In this document: in pieces, positions 26,167-34,070 of the stretch
Layout: every line of letters starts with the position of its first letter
How positions within the stretch are numbered: the stretch's first letter is position 1
From: Microbacterium sp. cf332
Lineage (GTDB): Bacteria; Actinomycetota; Actinomycetes; Actinomycetales; Microbacteriaceae
Direction: 5' to 3'
Assembly: GCF_900102175.1 (NCBI RefSeq)
Contig: NZ_FNKN01000002.1
Location: 620,001-684,000, forward strand
Length of the DNA stretch: 64,000 bases
The notes under the pieces: model-generated
Seen by the model: the letters and a program-made list of their open reading frames with translations, nothing else
Told to the model about the DNA's origin: nothing
Database searches by the model: none
Position numbers and translations under genes: made by a program

Positions 26167-27345
26167 TCACAGCACACCCGCGCCGAGGTTGATCGGGCTG
26201 CCGACGGTATTGCCGACGATGCCGCGGATGATGCCGGCCCCGTCGGTGCCGCGCAGGCTGCGGTACCAGTTCTCGGTGACCTCCGGGTCGGCACCGTGCG
26301 TCTCGGCCGCGCGGGCGCGGGCCCGCAGCACGAGGTCGCCCGCCCGCTCGACGCGCGACGCGGCGTAGCGCCGCAGCGTGTCCTCGACCGACACGGTGTC
26401 GGTCGCGACCGCGATGCCGAGGGCGAACGCGTCCTCGAGCGCCGAGCACGCGCCCTGTCCGATGTCGGGCGTGGTGTTGTGCGCGGCGTCTCCGAGGATC
26501 GCGACCCGGCCGCGGGTCCAAGTGTCGAAGGGGTCGATGTCCCAGATCTCGACGCGGTTCAGCGACCCCTCGCGCTCGATCGCCTCGACCAGCGCCCGCG
26601 TGCCGGGTGCCCAGTGCGCGAACGCCTCGTGCAGCTCGGCGAGGGCGTCGCCGTCCTCGCCGGAAGGGCGCGGGATGTCGAACCAGTAGTAGAAGCGTCC
26701 GCCGGCGATCGGCATGACCGCTGCGCGCTTGCCCTCGGCGACGTAGGTGGTCCATTGGTCGTCGGGCCCGATGCGGCCGTCGAGCGCGACGAGGCCGTTG
26801 TAGTTCGTGTATCCGGCATACGTCCGCTCGATCGGCGGTACGTCGGGCCCGGTCACGTGGTCGCGCGTGAACGATCGGGCCCCGTCGGCGCCGATGAGCA
26901 TGTCGGCCGTGTCGGTCGTGCCGTCCGCGAAGGTCGCGGTGACGGTGGTGCCGTCGTCGTCGATGCCCACGAGCTGCATCCCGAGCCGGATGCGGTCGGT
27001 GCCGAAGCGCTCCATGAGGAGGTTCTGCAGGTCCGCGCGTGCGACGGGGTACGCCCGTTGCCCGGTCTGCTGCTCGACCGGTGCCAGCGAGAACCGGCAC
27101 AGCTCCTCGCCGGTGATGCCGTCGCGGTAGGCCATGTGGTCGAGCGCGCCGCCGAGCGCCGCGACCTCGGCCCCGAGCCCGAGCCAATTCAGCACCTTGA
27201 CGCCGTTCGACCAGAGCGACAGCGCCGCGCCGACCGGCCGGTTCTCGCGCATCCGGTCGTAGATGACGACGTCGTGGCCGAGCCGCTGCAGGGCGATGCC
27301 GGCGGTCGTGCCGCCGACGCCGGCGCCGATCACGATGACCTTCAT
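26167..27345 (-). CDS. hpxO: FAD-dependent urate hydroxylase (HpxO type)
   Basis: 392 aa flavoprotein monooxygenase. N-terminal Rossmann GAGVGGTTAG (residues 7-16), ENRPVGAALSLWSNGVKVLNWLG as in Klebsiella HpxO, the DG-type motif LIGADGARSFTRDHV, 'TYAGYTNYNGLVALDGRI', and the FAD-binding GRVAILGDAAHNTTPDIGQGACSALEDA (about 285). It hydroxylates urate to 5-hydroxyisourate with NAD(P)H and O2, taking the place of uricase. The ATG at 27345 overlaps the ABC ATPase stop; upstream open frame is antisense. Its product feeds uraH and uraD, about 3 kb away on the same strand. Confidence 0.9.
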   Translation of the reverse strand: MKVIVIGAGVGGTTAGIALQRLGHDVVIYDRMRENRPVGAALSLWSNGVKVLNWLGLGAEVAALGGALDHMAYRDGITGEELCRFSLAPVEQQTGQRAYPVARADLQNLLMERFGTDRIRLGMQLVGIDDDGTTVTATFADGTTDTADMLIGADGARSFTRDHVTGPDVPPIERTYAGYTNYNGLVALDGRIGPDDQWTTYVAEGKRAAVMPIAGGRFYYWFDIPRPSGEDGDALAELHEAFAHWAPGTRALVEAIEREGSLNRVEIWDIDPFDTWTRGRVAILGDAAHNTTPDIGQGACSALEDAFALGIAVATDTVSVEDTLRRYAASRVERAGDLVLRARARAAETHGADPEVTENWYRSLRGTDGAGIIRGIVGNTVGSPINLGAGVL

Positions 27346-28163
27346 GCCGCCGCCACCGGTTCGTGGACGAGGTCGGAGATGATGCGCTTGTACTCCGTGA
27401 ACGCCGGTGCGAGGACGTCGCGCTGCGGGGGCAGGTCGATCTCGACGATGCGGCTGATGTGCCCGGGAACGCCGTGCGACGCGCCGCCCGTCATGACCAC
27501 GACCCGGTCGGCGAGGAAGACCGCCTCCTCGATCGAGTGCGTGATGAACACCACGGTCGTGCGCGTCTCGAGGTGGATCCGCTTGAGCTCGGCCTGCAGG
27601 TCGGAACGCGTCAGCGCGTCGAGGGCGCCGAACGGCTCGTCCATGAGCAGCACGCGGGGTTCGTTGGCCAGCACGCGTGCGATCGCGACGCGCTGCTGCA
27701 TCCCGCCCGAGAGCTGTCCCGGGTACTTGGTCGCGAACCGGGTCAGCCCGACCGCCGCGAGGAAGCGATCGACCAGCTCGTTCACCCGCGCACGGGGGAG
27801 GCGCCGGCGCCGAGGGCCGTACGCGATGTTCTCGCGCACCGTGAGCCAGGGGAACAGCCCGTAGTCCTGGAAGACCACTCCGCGATCCGGCCCGGGACGC
27901 GTGACGGGGGCGCCGCCGACCGAGACCGAGCCGCTGCTGGCGTCCTCGAATCCGGCGAGGATGCGAAGCACGGTGCTCTTGCCGCATCCGGAGGCTCCGA
28001 CGATCGCGACGAACTCGCCCGAGGCGATGCTCAGGTCGACGCCGGCGACGGCCTGGGTGCCCGCCCATTCGGGCCCGTAGCGCTTGCCCAGGTCGGTGAT
28101 CTCGACCGAGGCCGAGGTGTCGGCGGCGGAGACGTCCGTCCGAGGGGAGGTGGTGTCGGTCAT
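27342..28163 (-). CDS. ABC importer ATPase (SsuB/TauB type), purine cluster
   Basis: 273 aa. Walker A GASGCGKST (about 57), Q-loop VVFQDYGLFPWLTVRENIAYG, signature LSGGMQQRVAIARVLA, Walker [13 protein letters not shown] and H-loop FITHSIEEAV are all intact. FPWLTV and the EPFGALD context place it with nitrate/sulfonate/taurine importers. It energises the permease at 28175-29086 with the lipoprotein at 29105-30058. The four-gene unit ends in hpxO through an ATGA overlap, so the cargo is probably urate, a purine or a ureide. Confidence 0.88.
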   Translation of the reverse strand: MTDTTSPRTDVSAADTSASVEITDLGKRYGPEWAGTQAVAGVDLSIASGEFVAIVGASGCGKSTVLRILAGFEDASSGSVSVGGAPVTRPGPDRGVVFQDYGLFPWLTVRENIAYGPRRRRLPRARVNELVDRFLAAVGLTRFATKYPGQLSGGMQQRVAIARVLANEPRVLLMDEPFGALDALTRSDLQAELKRIHLETRTTVVFITHSIEEAVFLADRVVVMTGGASHGVPGHISRIVEIDLPPQRDVLAPAFTEYKRIISDLVHEPVAAA

Positions 28164-28174
28164 CGTCGTTCCAG

Positions 28175-29086
28175 TCACTTGATGAGGGGGCGGCCGCGCG
28201 TGGCGAGACGGAAGGCCCCGACGAGGATGCGGTCGGAGAGGAAGCCGGCGGCGCCGATCGCGACCATGCCGACCACGACCATGTCGGTGCGCACGACGTC
28301 GCGGGCGAGGATGATGGCCGACCCGAGGCCGACGTTCACCCCCACCGACTCGCCGAGCACGAGCACGACCCAGGCGATGCCGAGGCCGACGCGCAGGCCG
28401 TTCATGATGGCGGGCGCCGACGCGGGCACGACCACCTGGGTGAGGATCTCGCTGCGCCGGGCGCCCAGCATCCGCCCGGCTTCGACCAGCCGCTGCGGCA
28501 CCTCCTTCGACCCGCTGATGGCTCCCAGCACGATCGGGAAGAACGCCGAAAGGGCGATGAGGAAGATCGTCGCCTGGTCGCCCCAGCCGATCAGCAGCCC
28601 GACCAGCGGCACCCACGCGGTCGCGGGGATGGGCCGGAAGAGGTTGATGAAGGGGTCGAAGAGGCCGTCCATCGTGTACGAGCGGCCCATGACGATGCCG
28701 AGCGGGATGGCGATGGCCGCGGCGATCGCGAAACCGATCAGTACGCGCAGCGCCGACGTGCCGAGGTTGACCCAGAGGTCTCCCGAGAAGGCGTCGTCGT
28801 TCACGCCGCCGAACCCGTAGTCCCACAACGACGTCACGACCTCGGCGGGCGTCGGCAGGAACGCCATCCGGATGCCGACGAACGGGATCTCCCATTCCTG
28901 GTCGCGGCCGATCTGCCAGAGGACGAGGAAGAGGAACGGCACCGGCAGGCCGAGCAGGAACCGGTAGAGAGCTGGCCGCTGGTTGGGTCGGCGCGCCGGC
29001 GGGCGGCGCCGGACGGGTGCGCTCGCCGGTGCACCGGCGACGACGGCTGCGTCGTCGGTGCGCCCGGATGGGACGGTGTCGGTCAT
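28175..29086 (-). CDS. ABC importer permease (SsuC/TauC type), purine cluster
   Basis: 303 aa. A 40-residue Pro/Ala/Arg-rich cytoplasmic tail is followed by six transmembrane helices (about 48-295). The EAA loop is near 210-230: VEAGRMLGARRSEILTQVVVPASAPAIMNGLR. The BPD_transp_1 fold matches aliphatic sulfonate, nitrate and taurine permeases. It lies between the binding-protein gene (18-bp gap) and the ATPase gene (11-bp gap). Substrate is inferred from context as a purine or its breakdown product. Confidence 0.86.
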   Translation of the reverse strand: MTDTVPSGRTDDAAVVAGAPASAPVRRRPPARRPNQRPALYRFLLGLPVPFLFLVLWQIGRDQEWEIPFVGIRMAFLPTPAEVVTSLWDYGFGGVNDDAFSGDLWVNLGTSALRVLIGFAIAAAIAIPLGIVMGRSYTMDGLFDPFINLFRPIPATAWVPLVGLLIGWGDQATIFLIALSAFFPIVLGAISGSKEVPQRLVEAGRMLGARRSEILTQVVVPASAPAIMNGLRVGLGIAWVVLVLGESVGVNVGLGSAIILARDVVRTDMVVVGMVAIGAAGFLSDRILVGAFRLATRGRPLIK

Positions 29087-29104
29087 GGTGCGTCTCCCCG
29101 CGGG

Positions 29105-30058
29105 TCAGTCGGCGAAGCTCGTGTCGACGATCGTGTCGGCGGTGGGGGTCGAGGTGATCAGCCCGATCGAGGCCATAGCCTCGGCGAGGGCCTCGAGCTG
29201 TCCGACGTACTCGTCCGACAGGTCCGACCGCAGCCAGAAGTTCTCGAGCGCCGACGTGAAGACCTCCTCGTCGCCGCCGAACTCCTCGACCATGCCGGGC
29301 AGCCACTCGTCGATGTTGTCGGCCATGTAGGCGGTCGTCGCGGCGTGGGTGTCGACGACGCGCTGCACGAGCTCGGGGTTCTCCTCGATCAGTTCGCCGG
29401 TCGTGACGAGACCGATGTTCACGCGTCCGATGGCAGTCGAGTACGGGTCGACGACCTCGGTGCCACCGGCCGCCTTCGCGATCGAGACTCCGATCTCGAC
29501 ACCCATGAAGGCGTCGATGTCGCCGCTCGCGAAGGCCGACGCCATCTCGGGCACGGGGATCGGCGTGAGCTCGAAGTCGTCGGGCGACATGCCCGCGTCG
29601 TCGATCAGCAGTCGCAGCGCGACCTCCTGTGCGGAGCCCTGGACGATGCCGATCTGCGAACCCTCGAGCTCGGCGAGCGAGGTCTCGCCGTTGCCGATGA
29701 ACCCCGACCCGCCGTCGGCGGCGCTCGCGACGATCCGCAGGTCGCGGTTCTGGGAGATCGACGAGATGGTCGGCGTGACGCCGGTGATGGCGAAGTCGAT
29801 GCTGCCCGAGACCAGGGCGTCGGACAGGGCCGGGGTCGTGTCGAGCGTCACGACCTCGAACTCGACGCCGTCGACGGCGTGGTCGGCGTAGAGGAACGGC
29901 TGGTAGAAGTGCGGCTGGCCGCGCAGGGTGCCGATCTTGACGGTCTCGACGCCGTCGCCGCCTGCGGTGTCGTCGCCGGCGGAGCTGCAGCCGGTGAGGA
30001 CGAGGGCGGCGAGGGAGACGGCGGCCAGGAGGGCGATGCGGGGTGAACGTGCGCGCAT
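29105..30058 (-). CDS. Substrate-binding lipoprotein (NMT1/SsuA-like), purine cluster
   Basis: 317 aa. The N-terminal signal peptide ends in a lipobox LVLTGCSS with the lipid-anchor Cys near 24. The fold is that of the NMT1/SsuA/TauA binding proteins: 'KIGTLRGQPHFYQPFLYADH', DALVSGSIDFAITGVTP, SQIGIVQGSAQEVALRLLID and the late TAYMADNIDEW. It delivers ligand to the permease at 28175. It is the first gene of a four-gene unit ending in hpxO; a 16-bp palindrome shared with other purine promoters lies about 96 bp upstream. Confidence 0.85.
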   Translation of the reverse strand: MRARSPRIALLAAVSLAALVLTGCSSAGDDTAGGDGVETVKIGTLRGQPHFYQPFLYADHAVDGVEFEVVTLDTTPALSDALVSGSIDFAITGVTPTISSISQNRDLRIVASAADGGSGFIGNGETSLAELEGSQIGIVQGSAQEVALRLLIDDAGMSPDDFELTPIPVPEMASAFASGDIDAFMGVEIGVSIAKAAGGTEVVDPYSTAIGRVNIGLVTTGELIEENPELVQRVVDTHAATTAYMADNIDEWLPGMVEEFGGDEEVFTSALENFWLRSDLSDEYVGQLEALAEAMASIGLITSTPTADTIVDTSFAD

Positions 30059-30140
30059 AGGGGTTCCGATCGGAGGAGGACGACGGTGCAGGGGACTGCC
30101 GTCATTCAACGGTTTCCGATCGCTCGCGAGGTGAAGGCCG

Positions 30141-30170
30141 TGTAACGACTCTGTTAAGCCAGCGCTTAAC
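30141..30170. promoter_or_regulatory. Purine-regulon operator O1 with CGTTACA box
   Basis: TTAAGCCAGCGCTTAA (30154-30169) is the most symmetric copy of the shared motif: half sites TTAAGC and GCTTAA around a 4-bp spacer, inside the longer GTTAAG...CTTAAC palindrome (30153-30170). CGTTACA is at 30147-30141 on the minus strand. It lies upstream of the lipoprotein-permease-ATPase-hpxO unit. Matching sites are at 32461, 34801 and 46313. Confidence 0.6.
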
Positions 30171-30189
30171 CCCGACGCGGGCCGCCCGT

Positions 30190-30510
30190 TCAGCTGCCGC
30201 GGTAGGTCGAGTACGCGAACGGGCTCAGCAGCAGAGGCACGTGCAGGTGGGGCTCGTCGCCGACGGTGAATTCGACGGTCACCGACGGGTAGAACGTCGC
30301 GGTGCCCGACCGTGCGAAGTGCTCGCCGGTGCCGAAGGTCAGGGAGTAGACGCCGGGCTCGAGCAGCTCGGGTCCGAGGGCGAGCCGACCGTCGGCATCG
30401 GTCGAGCCTGTCGCGACGACGGTTCCGCCGGCGTCGGCGAGCTCGATCGCCACATCGACCGCGGGGGTGCCGGTCGCGGCGTCCAGCACATGGGTGGTCA
30501 GGTGGGTCAT
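30190..30510 (-). CDS. uraH: 5-hydroxyisourate hydrolase
   Basis: 106 aa transthyretin-like enzyme. The N-terminal TTHVLDAATGTPAVDVAIEL carries the catalytic His, 'EHFARSGTATFYPSVTVEF' is the middle motif, and the C-terminus ends in YRGS, the hallmark that separates HIUH from transthyretin. It opens 5-hydroxyisourate to OHCU. Its ATG overlaps the uraD stop (4-bp overlap), giving the order uraD-uraH on one message. It directly follows the HpxO step. Confidence 0.95.
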   Translation of the reverse strand: MTHLTTHVLDAATGTPAVDVAIELADAGGTVVATGSTDADGRLALGPELLEPGVYSLTFGTGEHFARSGTATFYPSVTVEFTVGDEPHLHVPLLLSPFAYSTYRGS

Positions 30511-31016
30511 GCCGGAGCCTCCTCGGTGACGGTCTGCGAGAGGCGGAGCAGCGCGATCTCGGCCAGCTGGCCGAGGGCCTCGCCCGTCTCGGTGCGGTCG
30601 TCGTTCCCGAGGCGACGCTCGAGCTCGGACCGCATCTCGCCCGGGGTCCGACCCGCCGCCCGGATGAGGAAGACGCGGTCGAACCGTTCCTCGTACCGCC
30701 GGTTGCCGACCGCGATCGCCGCGGCGTCGTCATCGGATGCCGACCGCATCGCGGCCTGCTCGGAGCGCGACGCGTCGCCCTCGGCGCCCGGCTCGTCGAC
30801 CCGGGCGCCGATGCGCGGATGATGCGCGAGCGCGGCATCGAGGTCGTCCCCGTCCCAGTGGGCCGCCTCGGTCCGCGCCCGGGCGCCCAGCTCCGCGACG
30901 TCGCGGTACGGTCGCCCCGCGACCAGGGTGTCGACCCAGCGGGGGATCGGAGCCCAGACGGCGACGACGCGTCGGGCCTCGTCCGCGCTGAGGGCGTGGA
31001 ACTCGTCGAGGTGCAT
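30507..31016 (-). CDS. uraD: OHCU decarboxylase
   Basis: 169 aa from the ATG at 31016; an in-frame GTG at 31025 is an alternative, and neither has a strong ribosome binding site. Family motifs: HHPRIGARVDEP with the catalytic His (about 69), SEQAAMRSA, 'NRRYEERFDRVFLIRAAGRTPGEM' and ELERRLGNDDRTETGEALGQLAEIALLRL. It decarboxylates OHCU to (S)-allantoin. It is divergent from the XRE-cupin gene at 31069, with only 52 bp between the starts, so the regulator may control this promoter. Confidence 0.93.
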   Translation of the reverse strand: MHLDEFHALSADEARRVVAVWAPIPRWVDTLVAGRPYRDVAELGARARTEAAHWDGDDLDAALAHHPRIGARVDEPGAEGDASRSEQAAMRSASDDDAAAIAVGNRRYEERFDRVFLIRAAGRTPGEMRSELERRLGNDDRTETGEALGQLAEIALLRLSQTVTEEAPA

Positions 31017-31056
31017 GCGCGCCACGGTACTGTCACCGCGTTTCTCCCGCGTTACA

Positions 31057-31062
31057 TATCAT
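31057..31062 (+). promoter_or_regulatory. -10 element of the XRE-cupin gene
   Basis: TATCAT is followed by exactly 6 nt and the GTG at 31069. CGTTACA (31050-31056) directly abuts the hexamer; the same 7-mer is found in three other purine promoters. Confidence 0.55.
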
Positions 31063-31068
31063 CGTGCC

Positions 31069-31722
31069 GTGGAACCGCAGCGCGCCGAGCCCGACCTGCC
31101 CGCGTCGATCGGGCGCCGCCTGCGGGCCCTGCGCACCCGGACGGGGCGGTCGTTGGCCTCGGTCGCGCAGGAGATGGGCATCTCGGCGAGCGCGCTGTCG
31201 CAGATCGAGACGGGCGCGATGCAGCCGTCGGTCCATCGGCTTGTCGAGCTCGTGGGCGTGCTGGGGGCCCCGGTCTCGGTGATCTTCGACGACCACGCCG
31301 TCGCGGTGGTCCCCGATCCCGACGCCCCGGGCGAGCTCGACGAGCCCGTGCCCGGGGTCTTCGTCGCGCGCGTGGGCACCGAGACCACGGCGCACCTCGG
31401 TGGCGGCGTCACCTACCGGCGGCTGACTCCCGTGCCCATCAGCGGGGTCGAGCACTTCGAATCGACCTACCCGCCGGGGGCGAGCTCGAGCGCCGACGGC
31501 GGTCTCCTCGTGCACGCGGGTTACGAGAGCGGGCTCGTGGTGACGGGCACGCTCACCTTCGAGTTCACCGACGGCGAGGTCGAGCTCGGGCCGGGTGAGT
31601 CGCTGTCGTTCGCGGCGTCCCGTCCGCACCGGGTCGCCAACCGTACCGACAGCGTCGCGGTCGCGACGTGGCTCACGGTCGTCGGATCGACCGGCCCCGT
31701 CGACGGGGCGACGGGGCGCTGA
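31069..31722 (+). CDS. XRE-cupin transcriptional regulator A
   Basis: 217 aa. The N-terminal XRE helix-turn-helix (about 13-68) reads IGRRLRALRTRTGRSLASVAQEMGISASALSQIETGAMQPS. The C-terminal cupin (about 125-210) includes GVEHFESTYPPGASS and ELGPGESLSFAASRPHRVANRTDS. These regulators bind a small effector in the cupin barrel. The GTG start is leaderless by its -10 position. It is divergent from uraDH, and a second copy of the same architecture lies convergently at 31759-32361. Both are candidates for the regulator that reads the shared purine operator. Confidence 0.85.
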   Translation: MEPQRAEPDLPASIGRRLRALRTRTGRSLASVAQEMGISASALSQIETGAMQPSVHRLVELVGVLGAPVSVIFDDHAVAVVPDPDAPGELDEPVPGVFVARVGTETTAHLGGGVTYRRLTPVPISGVEHFESTYPPGASSSADGGLLVHAGYESGLVVTGTLTFEFTDGEVELGPGESLSFAASRPHRVANRTDSVAVATWLTVVGSTGPVDGATGR

Positions 31723-31758
31723 GTCGTCGGCAGCTCACGTCGGACGGAGTGACCGGCC

Positions 31759-32361
31759 TCACGCGGGCGCGTGCACGATCAACCACGTCGCAACGGCGAT
31801 CTCGTCACCGTCGTTGTGGATGCGGTGCGGCCGCGAGCAGGGATAGCTGATCGTGTCGCCGGGGCGCAGGACGACCCGCTCGTCGGTGAAGTCGACCGTC
31901 AGCTCGCCCGAGAGCATGGTGCCGACCTCGTAGCCGTCGTGCCGGAAGAGGTCGGTGTCGCGGTGGGCCGACGACCCGGGCGGGTAGGTCGACTGGAAGT
32001 AATCGATGCCCGGGCTCGGTCCGGGAGACAGGCGGCGGAAGGTCACTCCGTCGCCGAGCTCGACCGTCGTCGCCTGCGCGGCGCGGACCAACGAGAAGCC
32101 GTCGATCTCGGCGGCGAGCGCCGCGGCCGGGGCCGCATCGCCCGTCTCGAACACGGCGGCGAGGGGGACGCCAAGGGCGTCGGTGATGGCGAGCAGGCGC
32201 GAGACGCTGGGCTGCAGCACGCCGCGCTCGATCTGCGACACCGCGCTCGGGCTGATGCCCAGCGCGGCGGCGACGGCGCGCGCCGACATGCCCTGTTGCC
32301 GACGCAGTTCCCGCAGCCGACCGCCGACCTCGATCCCGGTCCCCAGCGCGAGCTCTGACAT
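31759..32361 (-). CDS. XRE-cupin transcriptional regulator B
   Basis: 200 aa, the same domain order as regulator A. HTH about residues 12-66: VGGRLRELRRQQGMSARAVAAALGISPSAVSQIERGVLQPS. Cupin about 115-195: 'GIDYFQSTYPPGSSAHRDTD' and LRPGDTISYPCSRPHRIHNDGDEIAVATWLIV. TAGACT lies 7 nt before the ATG on the minus strand, again suggesting a leaderless start. It is divergent from the NCS1 permease gene; the 149-bp gap contains an 18-bp palindrome and the shared purine operator. Likely a local regulator, possibly with A. Effector unknown. Confidence 0.85.
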   Translation of the reverse strand: MSELALGTGIEVGGRLRELRRQQGMSARAVAAALGISPSAVSQIERGVLQPSVSRLLAITDALGVPLAAVFETGDAAPAAALAAEIDGFSLVRAAQATTVELGDGVTFRRLSPGPSPGIDYFQSTYPPGSSAHRDTDLFRHDGYEVGTMLSGELTVDFTDERVVLRPGDTISYPCSRPHRIHNDGDEIAVATWLIVHAPA

Positions 32362-32368
32362 GGCGCCG

Positions 32369-32374
32369 AGTCTA
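32369..32374 (-). promoter_or_regulatory. -10 element of XRE-cupin regulator B
   Basis: TAGACT on the minus strand, 7 nt before the ATG at 32361. Confidence 0.45.
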
Positions 32375-32407
32375 AACGGCCCACGACGACGGTCGGCGTC
32401 GACGGCC

Positions 32408-32425
32408 GTGAAGTCCCAACTTCAC
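32408..32425. promoter_or_regulatory. Inverted repeat between regulator B and the NCS1 permease
   Basis: GTGAAGT and ACTTCAC, perfect 7-bp arms with a 4-bp spacer, centred in the divergent intergenic region. A plausible operator for XRE-cupin regulator B. Confidence 0.5.
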
Positions 32426-32430
32426 ACCGT

Positions 32431-32476
32431 CGTTACACCGGCGAAACCCGTGCGGCTCGATTAACCCATAGCTTCA
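32431..32476 (+). promoter_or_regulatory. Purine-regulon operator O2 with CGTTACA box
   Basis: TTAACCCATAGCTTCA (32461-32476) matches the shared motif. CGTTACA (32431-32437) starts exactly 30 bp upstream, the same spacing as before allB. The contained TAGCTT could also serve as a -10. It lies 35 bp upstream of the NCS1 ATG. Confidence 0.6.
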
Positions 32477-32510
32477 CTTTCCAGATCCCCTCCTGGAAGG
32501 TTCCGACGCC

Positions 32511-34070
32511 ATGACCGCACCCCCGAACATCCTGCCCGCCGACACGACCGCGCCCGATCGGGGCTACGACCCCCGACTGTCGAACGAGGACCTCGCGCCG
32601 CTCCGCAAGCAGAAGTGGACCTGGTACAACATCTTCGCCTTCTGGATGTCGGACGTGCACTCCGTCGGCGGGTACGTCACTGCGGGGTCGCTCTTCGCGC
32701 TCGGCATCGCCGCCTGGCAGGTGCTCGTGGCCCTCGTGGTCGGCATCGTGATCGTGCAGGTCTTCGCCAACATGGTCGCGAAGCCCAGCCAGAAGACGGG
32801 CGTCCCGTATCCCGTGGTGAACCGCGCCATCTTCGGGGTGCGCGGCGCGAACATCCCCGCGATCATCCGGGGCATCATCGCGATCGCCTGGTACGGCGTG
32901 CAGACCTTCCTGGCGGCGCAGTCGCTGAACATCATCTTCCTGAAGTTCATCCCCGGATCGGCTGCGCTGCTCGACGTGAGCTTCCTCGGCCTGTCGGCGC
33001 TCGGATGGATCTCGTTCTCGATCCTCTGGGTCGCGCAGGTGGCGCTGTTCTGGAACGGCATGGAGGTCATCCGACGCTTCATCGACTGGGCCGGACCGGC
33101 CGTGTACGTCGTGATGATCGTGCTCGCGGTGTACCTCGTCAGCCAGGCGGGCTGGGAGAACATCGACCTGAACCTCTCCGACCCCGCTGCCGCGCCGCAC
33201 GACGTCTGGGGCACCCTCGGGCTCATGGCCATGGCGGTCGGCATCGTCGTCGCCTACTTCGCCGGGCCCATGCTCAACTTCGGCGACTTCGCGCGGTACG
33301 GCCGCTCGTTCAGCCAGGTCAAGAAGGGCAACTTCTGGGGCCTTCCGGTGAATTTCCTGTTCTTCTCGATCCTCACCGTGCTCACCGCCGCGGCCACCGT
33401 GCCGGTGTTCGGCGAGCTGCTCCTCGATCCCATCCACACCGTCGAGGCGATCGACACGCCGTTCGCGATCCTGCTGGGCGGGCTGACCTTCGTCACCGCC
33501 ACGGTCGGCATCAACATCGTCGCGAACTTCATCGCGCCCGCCTTCGACTTCTCGAACGTCGCGCCGCAGAAGATCTCGTGGCGCATGGGCGGCATGATCG
33601 CCGCGGTCGGATCGGTGTTCCTCACGCCGTGGAACTGGTACTCCGACGCCACCGCCATCCACTACTCGCTCGGCATCCTCGCGGCGCTCATCGGCCCGTT
33701 GTTCGGCCTGCTGATCGCGGGGTACCACATCGCGGCGAAGCAGCGGATCCGCACCGACGACATGTTCACCATGAGCGAGACGGGGGCGTACTGGTACCGC
33801 AAGGGCTATAACCCCAACGCGATGAAGACGCTCGTCGTCGCGGGGGTGCCGACGATCCTGCTGGCGATCCTGCCGAAGACCTTCGCCGACATGGGGCTGT
33901 TCGACGTCTCGTGGATCGGCAACTTCACCTGGTTCATCGGATGCGGGCTCGCCTTCGCGGCGTTCGTGCTGTTCGAGCGTCGCGACCCGCAGGTCCCCAC
34001 GTTCGCGGGCGAGATCGAGGGCATCTCGGACGGAACGCTGCCCGAGTCCGCAGCGGGGTCTGTCGCGTGA
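32511..34070 (+). CDS. NCS1 family permease (allantoin/purine type)
   Basis: 519 aa with about 12 transmembrane helices. NCS1 signatures: NEDLAPLRKQKWTWYNIFAFWMSDVHSVGGY (residues 25-55), KPSQKTGVPYPVVNRAIFGVRGANIPAIIRGI (about 88-120), 'AIAWYGVQTFLAAQSLNII' and GPMLNFGDFARYGRS (about 250). It imports allantoin, uracil or a related nucleobase with a cation. The racemase gene overlaps its stop (GTGA), pointing to allantoin. GGAAGG lies 10 nt before the ATG, beside a small hairpin (TTCCAG/CTGGAA). Confidence 0.85.
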   Translation: MTAPPNILPADTTAPDRGYDPRLSNEDLAPLRKQKWTWYNIFAFWMSDVHSVGGYVTAGSLFALGIAAWQVLVALVVGIVIVQVFANMVAKPSQKTGVPYPVVNRAIFGVRGANIPAIIRGIIAIAWYGVQTFLAAQSLNIIFLKFIPGSAALLDVSFLGLSALGWISFSILWVAQVALFWNGMEVIRRFIDWAGPAVYVVMIVLAVYLVSQAGWENIDLNLSDPAAAPHDVWGTLGLMAMAVGIVVAYFAGPMLNFGDFARYGRSFSQVKKGNFWGLPVNFLFFSILTVLTAAATVPVFGELLLDPIHTVEAIDTPFAILLGGLTFVTATVGINIVANFIAPAFDFSNVAPQKISWRMGGMIAAVGSVFLTPWNWYSDATAIHYSLGILAALIGPLFGLLIAGYHIAAKQRIRTDDMFTMSETGAYWYRKGYNPNAMKTLVVAGVPTILLAILPKTFADMGLFDVSWIGNFTWFIGCGLAFAAFVLFERRDPQVPTFAGEIEGISDGTLPESAAGSVA

